64,000 nt of DNA from Cryobacterium fucosi. Lineage in GTDB: Bacteria > Actinomycetota > Actinomycetes > Actinomycetales > Microbacteriaceae. The notes under the pieces were generated by a model that worked only from the letters and a program-made list of their open reading frames with translations, was not told the origin of the DNA and searched no databases. This document shows, one piece after another, positions 12,176 to 20,022 of the stretch; the first letter of the stretch is position 1; the number at the start of each line of letters is the position of its first letter. The DNA is taken from the NCBI RefSeq assembly GCF_004403515.1, contig NZ_SOHH01000039.1, forward strand, positions 1-64,000, written 5' to 3'. The position numbers were made by a program, and so were the translations under genes.

Positions 12176-12901
12176 TTACGATCGGCGGCCGGTGACGCCC
12201 TCATAGGCGATCTGTTGCGTCCCGGCCAGCGCGGCCGCACATTCTCCCCAGGAGCCGCAGGCCACCGGGCCCGAACTCACCCGGACGAGGGCGGGTGCGA
12301 TCGACCGGCCGCCGTCGTCGTGGGACTCCACCGCGGCCAGTGCCGTGAGGATCACTCCGTCGTAGGCCTCGCCGCCGCCGGCCGTGCCCTCCATCCCGGG
12401 GTCCATGGTGCGCAGGCGTGCCGCGAACTCGTCGCCGGCGTCGAGCGGGGTGCCCCCGTTCGCGAATTCGGCGAGTGGCACCAGCGCGACCCGGGCCGAG
12501 GCGAGCGCGGATGCGACGTCCTCCGGCACCGGACTGGTCGCGTCCCAGAGCACGGCGTCCACGCCGCGGGCGAGGAGGTCGGCGACGGCGGCGCTCACGT
12601 CGCGGACGGAGTCCCGGTGCACGATGACGACCGGGTGGCCGAGTGCGAGACCCTGCTCCGAGATCTCCCGGGCCGCCAGCTCGGCACCGGCGACCTGGGC
12701 CGCCCCGGATGCGGAGGCCTCCCCCGTCATCGGGAACAGCGAGCCCAGGAGCAGCGTGTCGTCACCGGATGCCGCCACCCGCGGTGCGCCGACGGGTGCG
12801 GCTTTCGGCGGGGCGGAAGCGGTGGTCGGCGAGCAGCCCGCGACGGTGGCGAGGAGAAGACCCGCGAGCGCGAGCGCGGCGGCAGTGGTGCGGCGGGGCA
12901 T
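12176..12901 (-). CDS. shortened LivK-like lipoprotein
   Basis: 241 aa, starting MPRRTT at ATG 12899-12901. Lipobox ATVAGC gives lipid Cys23. Residues 50-110 (LLLGSLFPMTGEASASGAAQ, then AAREISE) match the first lobe of LivK proteins and the end (QQIAYEGVTG) matches the LivK motif INYDGFSG, but most of the middle lobe and the last about 40 residues of a normal 400-aa protein are missing. The frame is intact with no visible frameshift. It is either a degenerate paralogue kept in frame or a small variant binding protein. The gene follows rarD on the same strand, 37 bases downstream. Confidence 0.75.
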   Translation of the reverse strand: MPRRTTAAALALAGLLLATVAGCSPTTASAPPKAAPVGAPRVAASGDDTLLLGSLFPMTGEASASGAAQVAGAELAAREISEQGLALGHPVVIVHRDSVRDVSAAVADLLARGVDAVLWDATSPVPEDVASALASARVALVPLAEFANGGTPLDAGDEFAARLRTMDPGMEGTAGGGEAYDGVILTALAAVESHDDGGRSIAPALVRVSSGPVACGSWGECAAALAGTQQIAYEGVTGRRS

Positions 12902-12938
12902 CCGGAGTCCTTTCGCGGTGCCCCGAGCGTAACGCGGG

Positions 12939-13892
12939 TCAGGCCGGTTCGAGGGACGCTCGCCGAGGGGCACGCCCGCTGACGACCATGTCCGCGGTCA
13001 GGATGACCAGCGCCACCCAGACCAGGCCGAAACCGACCCAGCGTTCGGGCGGCATCGGCTCACGCAGGATGAACACGCCGACCAGGAACTGCAGGATGGG
13101 CGCGATGAACTGAATGAGCCCCAGGTAGGTGAGCGGGAGGCGCCGGGCCGCGGCCGCGAAGAAGAGCAGCGGCACGGCCGTGACGACCCCGGTGGTCAGG
13201 AGACCGACCGTGTGCCACGGCGAGATGGCGCCGAAGGTGAGCCCGGAGACGGTACCGACGACGATCAGCTGCACGATCGCGATGGGAGCCAGCCAGATGG
13301 TTTCCAGGGTGAGTCCGGCCAGGGCGTCGACGCTGTGCCCGACCCGTTTCTTGATCAGCCCGTAGAAGCCGAACGAGAACGCGAGCACGAGAGAGATCCA
13401 CGGCAGCGAGCCGTAGCCGACGGTGAGCACGACCACGGCGGCGAGGCTGATGCCCATGGCCACCCACTGGAGCGCCCGGAGCCTCTCGTGCAGCACCAGG
13501 ACACCGAGGAACACGGTCACGATCGGGTTGATGAAGTAGCCGAGCGCGGCCTCGACCACGTGGCCCGACAGCGTGCCGAAGACGTAGGTCTGCCAGTTGA
13601 CGAAAATGAGGATGCCGGCCAGGCCCATGGTCCAGACGATCCGCGGGCGGCGCAGTACCGCGAGGAACCGACCCCACCTTCTCGTGACCGTGATCAGCAG
13701 CGTGCAGAAGACCAGGGAGAACAGCACCCGCCACGCGACGACCTCGAACGCCCCGGTGGGGGTGAGCAGCAGGAAGTAGAGCGGCAGCATCCCCCAGAGC
13801 CCGTAGGCGAGGACCGCGTAGATGAGCCCGGTGCTGTGCGCGCTCCGCTGCGGGCGGCGTGCCGCGGCGTCCGTCTCGGTTTCGGTGTCCAT
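12939..13892 (-). CDS. rarD: RarD-like EamA family transporter
   Basis: 317 aa with about ten hydrophobic helices in two EamA repeats. GLIYAVLAYGLWGMLPLYF near residue 23 and WRVLFSLVFC are characteristic of RarD, an inner-membrane permease of unknown substrate in the drug/metabolite transporter superfamily. The start ATG 13890-13892 is preferred over an in-frame ATG at 13950-13952, because the groES terminator hairpin at 13929-13962 lies between the two and would otherwise sit inside the coding region. Confidence 0.87.
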   Translation of the reverse strand: MDTETETDAAARRPQRSAHSTGLIYAVLAYGLWGMLPLYFLLLTPTGAFEVVAWRVLFSLVFCTLLITVTRRWGRFLAVLRRPRIVWTMGLAGILIFVNWQTYVFGTLSGHVVEAALGYFINPIVTVFLGVLVLHERLRALQWVAMGISLAAVVVLTVGYGSLPWISLVLAFSFGFYGLIKKRVGHSVDALAGLTLETIWLAPIAIVQLIVVGTVSGLTFGAISPWHTVGLLTTGVVTAVPLLFFAAAARRLPLTYLGLIQFIAPILQFLVGVFILREPMPPERWVGFGLVWVALVILTADMVVSGRAPRRASLEPA

Positions 13893-13928
13893 GGTCTGCC
13901 TATCCTCGGGGACGGCCCCCGGAAACGA

Positions 13929-13962
13929 CAAATCCCGGGTGGCCATGGCCATCCGGGATTTG
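13929..13962 (-). terminator. groES terminator hairpin
   Basis: Arms containing CAAATCCCGG and CCGGGATTTG enclose an inner TGGCC-AT-GGCCA stem; only one base pair of the 34-base palindrome is mismatched. It begins 18 bases past the groES stop codon on the minus strand and precedes the rarD start. Confidence 0.75.
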
Positions 13963-13979
13963 CTGCGTGGTGCGTCTGA

Positions 13980-14276
13980 CTAGCGGACGACGACCGCGAG
14001 CACGTCGCGGGCCGACAGCACGAGGAGATCCTCGCCACCGAACTTGACCTCGGTTCCGCCGTACTTGGAGTAGATCACCTTGTCGCCGACGGCGACATCG
14101 AGCGGGATGCGGTTGCCGTTGTCGTCGATGCGGCCGGGGCCGACGGCGACGACTTCGCCCTCCTGGGGCTTTTCCTTGGCGGTGTCAGGAATGACCAGAC
14201 CTGATGCGGTGGTCTGCTCTGCGTCGACCTGCTTGATGACGATGCGATCCTCGAGCGGCTTGATGGAGACCGACAC
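13980..14276 (-). CDS. groES: GroES co-chaperonin
   Basis: 98 aa, 10-kDa lid of the GroEL folding chamber in the cytoplasm. [20 protein letters not shown] with the mobile loop ([19 protein letters not shown]) and the family end. GTG start at 14274-14276 with AGAGG about 6 nt upstream. No groEL follows; rarD comes next, so GroEL must be encoded elsewhere. Two CIRCE-like operators upstream indicate repression by HrcA and heat induction. Confidence 0.96.
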   Translation of the reverse strand: MSVSIKPLEDRIVIKQVDAEQTTASGLVIPDTAKEKPQEGEVVAVGPGRIDDNGNRIPLDVAVGDKVIYSKYGGTEVKFGGEDLLVLSARDVLAVVVR

Positions 14277-14305
14277 GGTTGACCTCTTTCTTAGCTAAGA
14301 CTTGG

Positions 14306-14332
14306 TTGGCAGACTCACAGCGAGAGTGCTAA
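14306..14332 (-). promoter_or_regulatory. CIRCE-like operator 1 upstream of groES
   Basis: TTGGCAGAC - 9 bases - GAGTGCTAA. The right half is identical to the CIRCE consensus half GAGTGCTAA and the left half matches TTAGCACTC at 6 of 9 positions, with the exact 9-base spacing. It lies 30 bases before the groES start. CIRCE is the binding site of the repressor HrcA. Confidence 0.82.
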
Positions 14333-14344
14333 GTCGAGTTTAGG

Positions 14345-14383
14345 GCGCATCTGGCACTCACGCAACGTGAGTGCCAGATGCGC
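14345..14383. promoter_or_regulatory. CIRCE-like operator 2 in a 39-bp palindrome
   Basis: Perfect 18-bp arms (GCGCATCTGGCACTCACG) around a CAA centre. Inside is CTGGCACTC - 9 bases - GAGTGCCAG at 14351-14377, which keeps the CIRCE spacing and the GCACTC/GAGTGC cores. It sits between groES and the divergent methyltransferase gene, ending 22 bases before that gene's ATG, so HrcA binding could affect both. Confidence 0.8.
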
Positions 14384-14405
14384 GCATGGTTGGTAGGTTT
14401 GCGGG

Positions 14406-15605
14406 ATGGATCGCTCAGAGCTCGTCGAGCTGTTGTCGCCGGACGGCTTGCGTCTGCTGGACTCCCTGCCGCCCTATGAACCGGCGGGCGACGTCGTGCG
14501 GATGGTGAGCGACCTGCGCAAGGTCGGCCACGCCCCCGGCCTGGTCACCGCCGTGCTGAACCAGTCGCGGCTGCGAGCACGGGCCGTGCCCAAGTTCGGC
14601 GAGTTCGCCGGGCGGATGCTGTTCACCGAGGCCGGCCTGGAGCAGGCCACCAGGCTGCGTGTCGCCGCACTGCACGCCGGCCGGTTCGTAGGGGCCTCAC
14701 TCGGTCGGGTCGTCGACCTCGGGTGCGGGATCGGCGGCGACGCCATGGCGATGGCGGCAATGGACCTCGCCGTGACGGCGGTGGACACCGACGAGGTGAC
14801 CGCGACCGTCGCCAGCTTCAACCTCGCCCCGTTCGACAACGCGGAGGTGGCACAGGGCGACGCCGGGACGTTCGACCTGTCCGGCTTCGACGCTGCCTGG
14901 CTGGACCCGGCCCGGCGCACCGCGGGCCACACCAACACCTCCCGTCTGACCCGCCCGGAGGACTATTCCCCGAACCTCGACTTCGTGTTCGGGCTGAGCG
15001 AACGGATGCCGATCGGCGTCAAGCTGGGCCCGGGGCACGACCGCGAACTCATCCCGGCCCGCGCGGAGGCGCAGTGGGTGTCCGTCGATGGCACATTGGT
15101 GGAGATGGGCCTGTGGTTCGGCGCCCTGGCCCGCGACGGCATCCGCCGGTCGGCCCTGCTCCTGGACCGGGAGGGGACCCACGAGCTGAGCGCGCCCGCC
15201 GACAGCGAGGACGTGGCGGTGGGGGTGCTCGGCGATTACCTCTACGAGCCAGACGGTGCGGTCATCCGCGCCCGCCTGATCGGTGACCTGGCCCGATCAC
15301 AGGGCGCCCTCATGCTGAGCGAGGGAATCGCCTACCTCACCTCCGAGACCCTGCGTCCGACCCCGTTCGCCACGGCCTTCCGGGTGCGGGAGGTGCTTCC
15401 GTTCGACGAGAAGAAGCTCCGCCTGGCGCTGCAGGAACGCCGGATCGGCACGCTGGAGATCAAGAAACGCGGTGTGGACATAGACCCGGCCACGCTGCGC
15501 ACCCGGCTGCGGCTGAAGGGGTCGGAATCGGCCACGCTCGTGCTCACCCGGGTTGCCGGCCAGCGGGTCGCCCTGCTCGTGGAGCGTGTGCGCACACTGG
15601 CCTGA
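14406..15605 (+). CDS. class I SAM-dependent methyltransferase, THUMP-like
   Basis: 399 aa. SAM-binding motif VVDLGCGIGGDAMAM at about 102-116, acidic end of strand beta-2 (VTAVDTDE), and the catalytic-site-like DPARRTAG near residue 165. The C-terminal about 90 residues (LPFDEKKLRLALQERRIGTL ... LRLKGSESATLVLTR) match the THUMP-like domain often found in RNA-modifying enzymes. The family is widespread in actinobacteria and uncharacterised; an RNA target is inference. The 5' side has no clear Shine-Dalgarno box, so the message may be leaderless. Divergent from groES and close to the second CIRCE-like palindrome. Confidence 0.82.
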   Translation: MDRSELVELLSPDGLRLLDSLPPYEPAGDVVRMVSDLRKVGHAPGLVTAVLNQSRLRARAVPKFGEFAGRMLFTEAGLEQATRLRVAALHAGRFVGASLGRVVDLGCGIGGDAMAMAAMDLAVTAVDTDEVTATVASFNLAPFDNAEVAQGDAGTFDLSGFDAAWLDPARRTAGHTNTSRLTRPEDYSPNLDFVFGLSERMPIGVKLGPGHDRELIPARAEAQWVSVDGTLVEMGLWFGALARDGIRRSALLLDREGTHELSAPADSEDVAVGVLGDYLYEPDGAVIRARLIGDLARSQGALMLSEGIAYLTSETLRPTPFATAFRVREVLPFDEKKLRLALQERRIGTLEIKKRGVDIDPATLRTRLRLKGSESATLVLTRVAGQRVALLVERVRTLA

Positions 15606-15643
15606 GGCGAATCCGCCGCCGGCCGCGGATCGGTTGCCTGGAG

Positions 15644-16072
15644 TCAGTACGCGATCCGGGCGAGGGCCTGGCTGATGATCACGCACCAGCCGATCACGAT
15701 CGCCAGGCCGGCGAGACCGGAGACGAGCCCCCAGACCCAGAGCGCACCGCCGAGGGGTTCGGACCGGCGCGCCAGGATCGCCAGCACGATGGCCGCCAGC
15801 GAGAACGGCGCCCCCCAGACTCCGAACAGGGCGACGAGCAGCCCGGCCAGCCCCATGACGAGCGCCGCCGCCGACAAGCCCCGACCGCCCTCGCGCGACT
15901 GCAACTCGGTGTCGGTGTAGACGTACGGCACCCACTCGGTGGGCGCCGTCACGGTCGACGCGTAGTCCAGTTCGCCGTCGACCGGGGCCCGCGGTCGCGC
16001 GAGGTCCAGCCGGAAGTCACCGCGTCCGGCGTGCGGGGCGGGCTGCTCCCCGTCCGGGCGTTCCGCCTCCAT
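15644..16072 (-). CDS. small DUF4190-like membrane protein
   Basis: 142 aa. A charged N-terminal half (about 1-70) is followed by hydrophobic segments GLSAAALVMGLAGLLVALFG, APFSLAAIVLAILARR and LWVWGLVSGLAGLAIVIGWC, the pattern of DUF4190 proteins (two or three helices, AxxLG...R-x-EP). Function unknown. First from the right end of a row of three such minus-strand genes. ATG at 16070-16072. Could not be linked to a pathway. Confidence 0.72.
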   Translation of the reverse strand: MEAERPDGEQPAPHAGRGDFRLDLARPRAPVDGELDYASTVTAPTEWVPYVYTDTELQSREGGRGLSAAALVMGLAGLLVALFGVWGAPFSLAAIVLAILARRSEPLGGALWVWGLVSGLAGLAIVIGWCVIISQALARIAY

Positions 16073-16080
16073 GGACCGGT

Positions 16081-16647
16081 TCAGTAGGAGTATCCGGTGT
16101 CGGGGATGTTGGCGAAGACGACGGCCCAGATCACGATGCTCAGCAGCGCCAGGGCGACACCGATTGCCCCGGTGATGATTCCGGTAAGCCAGAACCCCTT
16201 CGCGCGCGGCTCCTTGGTGCGACCGAGGAAACCGAGCACGACGGCCGCAGCCGGGATGAAGAGCCCGAAAATGCCGCCGGCGATCGGGATGAACACCACC
16301 GGGGAGCCGAGGATTCCGATGACACCGGCGACGAGTGCCAGGATGCTGAAAATCGGCTGTTTGGTGGCAGGCCGGCCCGGATAGGCAGCATACGGCGCAC
16401 CGTAGGTCGGCGGCGGCGGGCCGGCGTAGGGCGGCGGGGCGGCGGGACCGGCACCGGGGCCGGGCGGCGGCGTGGCCGAAGCGTAGGCGGGCGGGACCGG
16501 CGGCACGGCTGACGTGTTCGGGAAGTCGGGCACCTGCGGCACATCGGGCACCTGCGGCACATCCGGCACCTGCGGCACATCCGGCACATGCGGCACATCG
16601 GGCACGTGGGGCACCCCGGAGAGGTCTGGTGTATTCGAATTGCTCAT
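16081..16647 (-). CDS. proline-rich DUF4190-like membrane protein with VPDVP repeats
   Basis: 188 aa. Residues about 7-40 are tandem repeats of the type VPxVPD (HVPDVP, QVPDVP), encoded by 18-base units (GGCACCTGCGGCACATC-like) at about 16527-16610; a Pro/Ala/Gly/Tyr-rich linker follows. Membrane segments begin near residue 108 (IFSILALVAGVIGILGSPVV). The first about 105 residues are expected to be disordered and cytoplasmic. ATG 16645-16647 has AAAGGA about 8 nt upstream. Unknown function; similar architecture to both neighbours. Confidence 0.75.
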   Translation of the reverse strand: MSNSNTPDLSGVPHVPDVPHVPDVPQVPDVPQVPDVPQVPDFPNTSAVPPVPPAYASATPPPGPGAGPAAPPPYAGPPPPTYGAPYAAYPGRPATKQPIFSILALVAGVIGILGSPVVFIPIAGGIFGLFIPAAAVVLGFLGRTKEPRAKGFWLTGIITGAIGVALALLSIVIWAVVFANIPDTGYSY

Positions 16648-16703
16648 GAGCAACTGTCCTTTCCACATAATTCAGTCCGAACCGCGGCCTCGCCGCGGGA
16701 AGA

Positions 16704-17102
16704 TCAATAGCCGGAGATGGACCCGTCGTTGACCGCGGCGACGATGACCACGAACCACACGATGATGACGATGATCGCGGCCAGCACGCCGAGGTAGCCG
16801 AGCACGAGGCCCCCGATTGCGAGACCGCGACCCTTCTCGCCGGTCCTCTTGATCTGGCTCAGGGCGATGTGCCCGGTGATGATCGCGACGAGGGAGATGA
16901 AGAAGGCCGACACGAGCGAGACGATCGCCAGCACGTTGTACTTGTCGGCGGGTGCCTGAGCGTAGGCGCCGTTCTGCCCGTAGGCCGGCGCGGCCGGGGC
17001 TCCGTAGGCCGGCGCGGCCGGCGGCTGGTAGATCGGCGGCTGGCCGGTCGGCGGCTGGCCGGTCGGGGGCGGGGTCACCGGCGGCAGATTCGGGTCGGTC
17101 AT
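16704..17102 (-). CDS. proline-rich DUF4190 membrane protein
   Basis: 132 aa. N-terminal PPTGQPPTGQPP and APAYGAPAAPAYG repeats, then the DUF4190 core NVLAIVSLVSAFFISLVAII-TGHIALSQIKRTGEKGRGLAIGG-LVLGYLGVLAAI with two helices. The core motif GHIALSQIKRT is diagnostic. Function unknown. The ATG at 17100-17102 (MTDPNLPP) fits the family better than a longer frame starting at 17144. Confidence 0.82.
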   Translation of the reverse strand: MTDPNLPPVTPPPTGQPPTGQPPIYQPPAAPAYGAPAAPAYGQNGAYAQAPADKYNVLAIVSLVSAFFISLVAIITGHIALSQIKRTGEKGRGLAIGGLVLGYLGVLAAIIVIIVWFVVIVAAVNDGSISGY

Positions 17103-17244
17103 GTCGTGCGCTCCTTCAGCAGGTGGGTGGTGGGGCGGTGCCATAGTGACAGCGCGGGCCGCGAGGTGTCAACGTGCAAGACGAAGCGGGTCCCACTCGC
17201 CCAGAGTATCCCTTTCCCCGGGGAACCTCGGATGAGGCCGGGTT

Positions 17245-18312
17245 TCAGACCTGGATCTCGGAGACCGGCAGCGTCGAGTCAGCCCCGAACTCGAGCGACG
17301 AGGGCTCGTGCCCGGCCATGATCAGTTGTGCGCCGAGGGCGGCGATCATGGCGCCGTTGTCGGTGCAGAGCGACAGCGGCGGGATGCGGAGGGCGATGCC
17401 GGCGGCATCCGTGCGCTCCGCGGCCACCTGGCGCAGCCGGGCGTTGGCGATCACGCCGCCGCCCAGCAGCAGCCGCGGGACCTCGAAGTCGACGCAGGCA
17501 GCGACGGCCTTGGTCAACAGGATGTCGACGACGGACTCGCGGAAGCTGGCCGCCACGTCGGCGACCGGCACGGGGTCGCCCGCATCCTGCCGCTGCTCGA
17601 CCCACCGGGCCACCGAGGTCTTCAGCCCGGAGAAGGAGAAGTCGTAGCGGTGCCTGGCCATGTCCTTGGCCTGGCTGAGACCGCGGGGAAAACGGATCGC
17701 CGCGGGGTCACCCTCCAGCGCGGCCCGGTCGATCTGCGGACCGCCGGGGTAGGGCAAGCCCAGGATGCGGGCCACCTTGTCGAACGCCTCCCCTGCCGCG
17801 TCGTCAATGGTCTCGCCGAGGAGTTCGACATCGGAGACGAGGTCTCGCACCAGTAGCAGGGACGTGTGCCCGCCGGAGACGAGGAGCGCGATTGTCGGGT
17901 ACTCGAGCGGGGCATCGGTCTGGTCCTCATCGGTGCGCAGCAGGTCGGCCCCGACGTGCCCGACCAGGTGGTTGACCGCGTAGATCGGTGTGCCGAGCGA
18001 GATCGCCAGGGCCTTCGCCGCGCCGACGCCGACCATGAGCGCACCGGAGAGGCCCGGGCCGCAGGTCACGGCGACCGCGTCGATCTCGGCCAGGCTGATG
18101 CCCGCCTCGGCGGTCGCGGCGCGGATCGCCGGCACGAGCTCCTCGAGATGGGCTCGGGCGGCCACCTCCGGCACGACTCCCCCGTAGCGGGCGTGTTCGT
18201 CCATCGACGACGCGATCGTGTTGGAGAGCAGCGTGGTGCCGCGCACGATTCCGATCCCGGTCTCGTCGCAGGAGGTCTCGATCCCGAGGACCAGCGGGTT
18301 CGTGCGGTTCAT
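17245..18312 (-). CDS. tsaD: tRNA threonylcarbamoyladenosine transferase TsaD
   Basis: 355 aa. Transfers the threonylcarbamoyl group from its AMP adduct to A37 of ANN-decoding tRNAs. [13 protein letters not shown] near residue 9, metal-ligand pair in NHLVGH (His115, His119), and the ASKH-fold phosphate motifs including [12 protein letters not shown]; the C-terminal TDNGAMIA carries the third metal ligand Asp. The usual Glu in NHxEGH is Val here. Overlaps rimI by 4 bases and ends the acpS-alr-tsaE-tsaB-rimI-tsaD run. Confidence 0.95.
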   Translation of the reverse strand: MNRTNPLVLGIETSCDETGIGIVRGTTLLSNTIASSMDEHARYGGVVPEVAARAHLEELVPAIRAATAEAGISLAEIDAVAVTCGPGLSGALMVGVGAAKALAISLGTPIYAVNHLVGHVGADLLRTDEDQTDAPLEYPTIALLVSGGHTSLLLVRDLVSDVELLGETIDDAAGEAFDKVARILGLPYPGGPQIDRAALEGDPAAIRFPRGLSQAKDMARHRYDFSFSGLKTSVARWVEQRQDAGDPVPVADVAASFRESVVDILLTKAVAACVDFEVPRLLLGGGVIANARLRQVAAERTDAAGIALRIPPLSLCTDNGAMIAALGAQLIMAGHEPSSLEFGADSTLPVSEIQV

Positions 18313-18824
18313 TCGGTCGCCTCCAGGCGTACGGGTGCCGTCGTCGTCGGGGCCATCTCCGGGTCTGGCAGCCGCACGCGCATCACCAGGGCGTCGACGT
18401 TGTCGGGCTGGTAGTAGCCGCGGCGCACACCGAGTTCCTCGAAGCCGAGCCGGCGGTAGACATGCTGTGCCCCCGGATTGTCGGCGCGCACCTCGAGGAA
18501 CACCTCGCGAGCGCCGCGCTTGCGGGCCTCGGTGAGCAGGGTCTGAACGAGGGTGCGTCCGAGGCCGTGTCCCCGGGCTTCCTCGGTGACCGCGATCGTC
18601 TGGATGTCGCCCTCCAGCGCCCCGCGGGGCGCCTGCAGCCCGGCGTAGGCGTCGATCTGGGTGGGTGTGTCCGGCGGGAAGGCCACGAGGTAGTAACAGT
18701 CCGGGTCGGTGACGTCCCGGGCCATTGCCTCCGTCGACCAGGCGTCGTTCTCGAAGATGCGGGTTTCGAGCGCCATGATGGCGTCGACGTCGGCGCGGGT
18801 GGCCCGCCGCAGTTGCCAGGTCAT
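18309..18824 (-). CDS. rimI: ribosomal-protein-alanine N-acetyltransferase RimI
   Basis: 171 aa, GNAT fold. Acetylates the N-terminal alanine of S18 in enterobacteria; homologues may act on other N termini. The acetyl-CoA pyrophosphate loop [17 protein letters not shown] lies near residue 90 and the C-terminal half has the [20 protein letters not shown] motif common to RimI. Start is 1 base after the tsaB stop and the gene overlaps tsaD by 4 bases, the standard actinobacterial context. Confidence 0.92.
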   Translation of the reverse strand: MTWQLRRATRADVDAIMALETRIFENDAWSTEAMARDVTDPDCYYLVAFPPDTPTQIDAYAGLQAPRGALEGDIQTIAVTEEARGHGLGRTLVQTLLTEARKRGAREVFLEVRADNPGAQHVYRRLGFEELGVRRGYYQPDNVDALVMRVRLPDPEMAPTTTAPVRLEATE

Positions 18825-18825
18825 C

Positions 18826-19458
18826 TCAGCTCACCCGTTTCCGGCCCGAGGACATGGTGACGTCGGGCGACCGCAGGTAGAGCGCCTCGTCGACGGCGAA
18901 GGCACGGTGGTGGGCCCGGCTGAGCTCGGCGACGAGTCCCAGGTCGCCCGCGGACACCGTCGCCGCGTCGAAACGGGGCGATCCGACGTGCGTCCAGTCG
19001 GGCTCCTGCAACACGGCCGGTTTCGCCACCCCGGGCGCGTCGATGCGGATCGGCAGGCCGACGGCATCCGCCCCGCTGTACGCGGACCAGTTCACCTCGC
19101 GGCGACGCGCGTCGGTGACCACGACGAGAGCGCCGACGTGGCCGGCGCGGTAGCGGCCGTAGGCGATGGCGTCGTGGCTGACGATCGGCACGAACGGTGT
19201 GCCGGCGCCGAGGGCGAAGACGCGCGCGGCGGCGATCCCGACCCGAAGCCCCGTGAACGGGCCGGGGCCCATCCCCCCGACGACCGCGGAGAGGTCGCCG
19301 ACACCGATTCCGGCTGCGGCGAGGCAGTCGGCGATCAGCCGGCCGACCACCTCGGCGTGGCGCATGGTGTCGTCGGTGCCGAGTTCGGCGAGGACGCCAC
19401 GCTCGAGGTCGACGACGGCGACGCTCGTGCCGGCGGAGGTATCGATGGCGAGAAGCAC
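18826..19458 (-). CDS. tsaB: tRNA t6A modification protein TsaB
   Basis: 210 aa ASKH-fold partner of TsaD, needed for assembly of the t6A complex. LLAIDTSAGTSVAV at the N terminus and GGMGPGPFTGLRVGIAAARV at about 62-81 are the family signatures. Lies 9 bases downstream of tsaE. The C-terminal half is less conserved, as in other TsaB proteins. Confidence 0.93.
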   Translation of the reverse strand: MLLAIDTSAGTSVAVVDLERGVLAELGTDDTMRHAEVVGRLIADCLAAAGIGVGDLSAVVGGMGPGPFTGLRVGIAAARVFALGAGTPFVPIVSHDAIAYGRYRAGHVGALVVVTDARRREVNWSAYSGADAVGLPIRIDAPGVAKPAVLQEPDWTHVGSPRFDAATVSAGDLGLVAELSRAHHRAFAVDEALYLRSPDVTMSSGRKRVS

Positions 19459-19467
19459 CTCACCAGC

Positions 19468-20022
19468 CTATTCGCTGCGCCGCGGGTCCCCGGCCTCGTC
19501 GTCGGCGGCCTCGGGATCGAATCCGGCGTCTCCCGCCCAACGCGGACCGTGCGCCGTGATCGTGACCGTGCGGGGCTCGTCGAGGTCGAACCCGTCGTCG
19601 GAGAGGCCGGACGGCGCGGCCTGCGATGCGCCCAGCGGGCGCTCGATCTCGATGTCCAGCCACGATTCGGTGAGGCCGTCGAGCATGCCGCGGCCCCACT
19701 CGACGACGACGATCGAGTGCGGGAAGTCGATGTCGAGGTCGTCGAGTTCGACGGCACTCGACAGGCGGTAGGCGTCGACGTGCACGAGGGGCGGGCCGCC
19801 GACCGTGCTGGGATGGGTGCGGGCGAGCACGAAGGTGGGGCTGGTCACGGAGCCGCGAACCCGCAGGCCAACGCCCAGGCCGCGGGTGAAGGTGGTCTTG
19901 CCCGCGCCGAGCGGCCCGGTGAGCACCACCAGGTCGCCGGCCCGCAACCGCCCGGCCAGGGCGGCGCCGAAATCGTGCATTTCGGCAGCGTCGGGGATCA
20001 CGGTGCGCATGATGCCGGTCAA
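19468..20022 (-). CDS. tsaE: tRNA t6A modification ATPase TsaE
   Basis: 184 aa P-loop ATPase of the TsaB-TsaD-TsaE complex. Walker A GPLGAGKTT at 36-44, RGSVTSPTFVLARTH, and HVDAYRLSSAVELDDLDID containing the Walker B-like Asp; VEWGRGM follows. The tail from about 135 is acidic and variable (DEAGDPRRSE). Overlaps alr by 4 bases. Confidence 0.94.
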   Translation of the reverse strand: MTGIMRTVIPDAAEMHDFGAALAGRLRAGDLVVLTGPLGAGKTTFTRGLGVGLRVRGSVTSPTFVLARTHPSTVGGPPLVHVDAYRLSSAVELDDLDIDFPHSIVVVEWGRGMLDGLTESWLDIEIERPLGASQAAPSGLSDDGFDLDEPRTVTITAHGPRWAGDAGFDPEAADDEAGDPRRSE

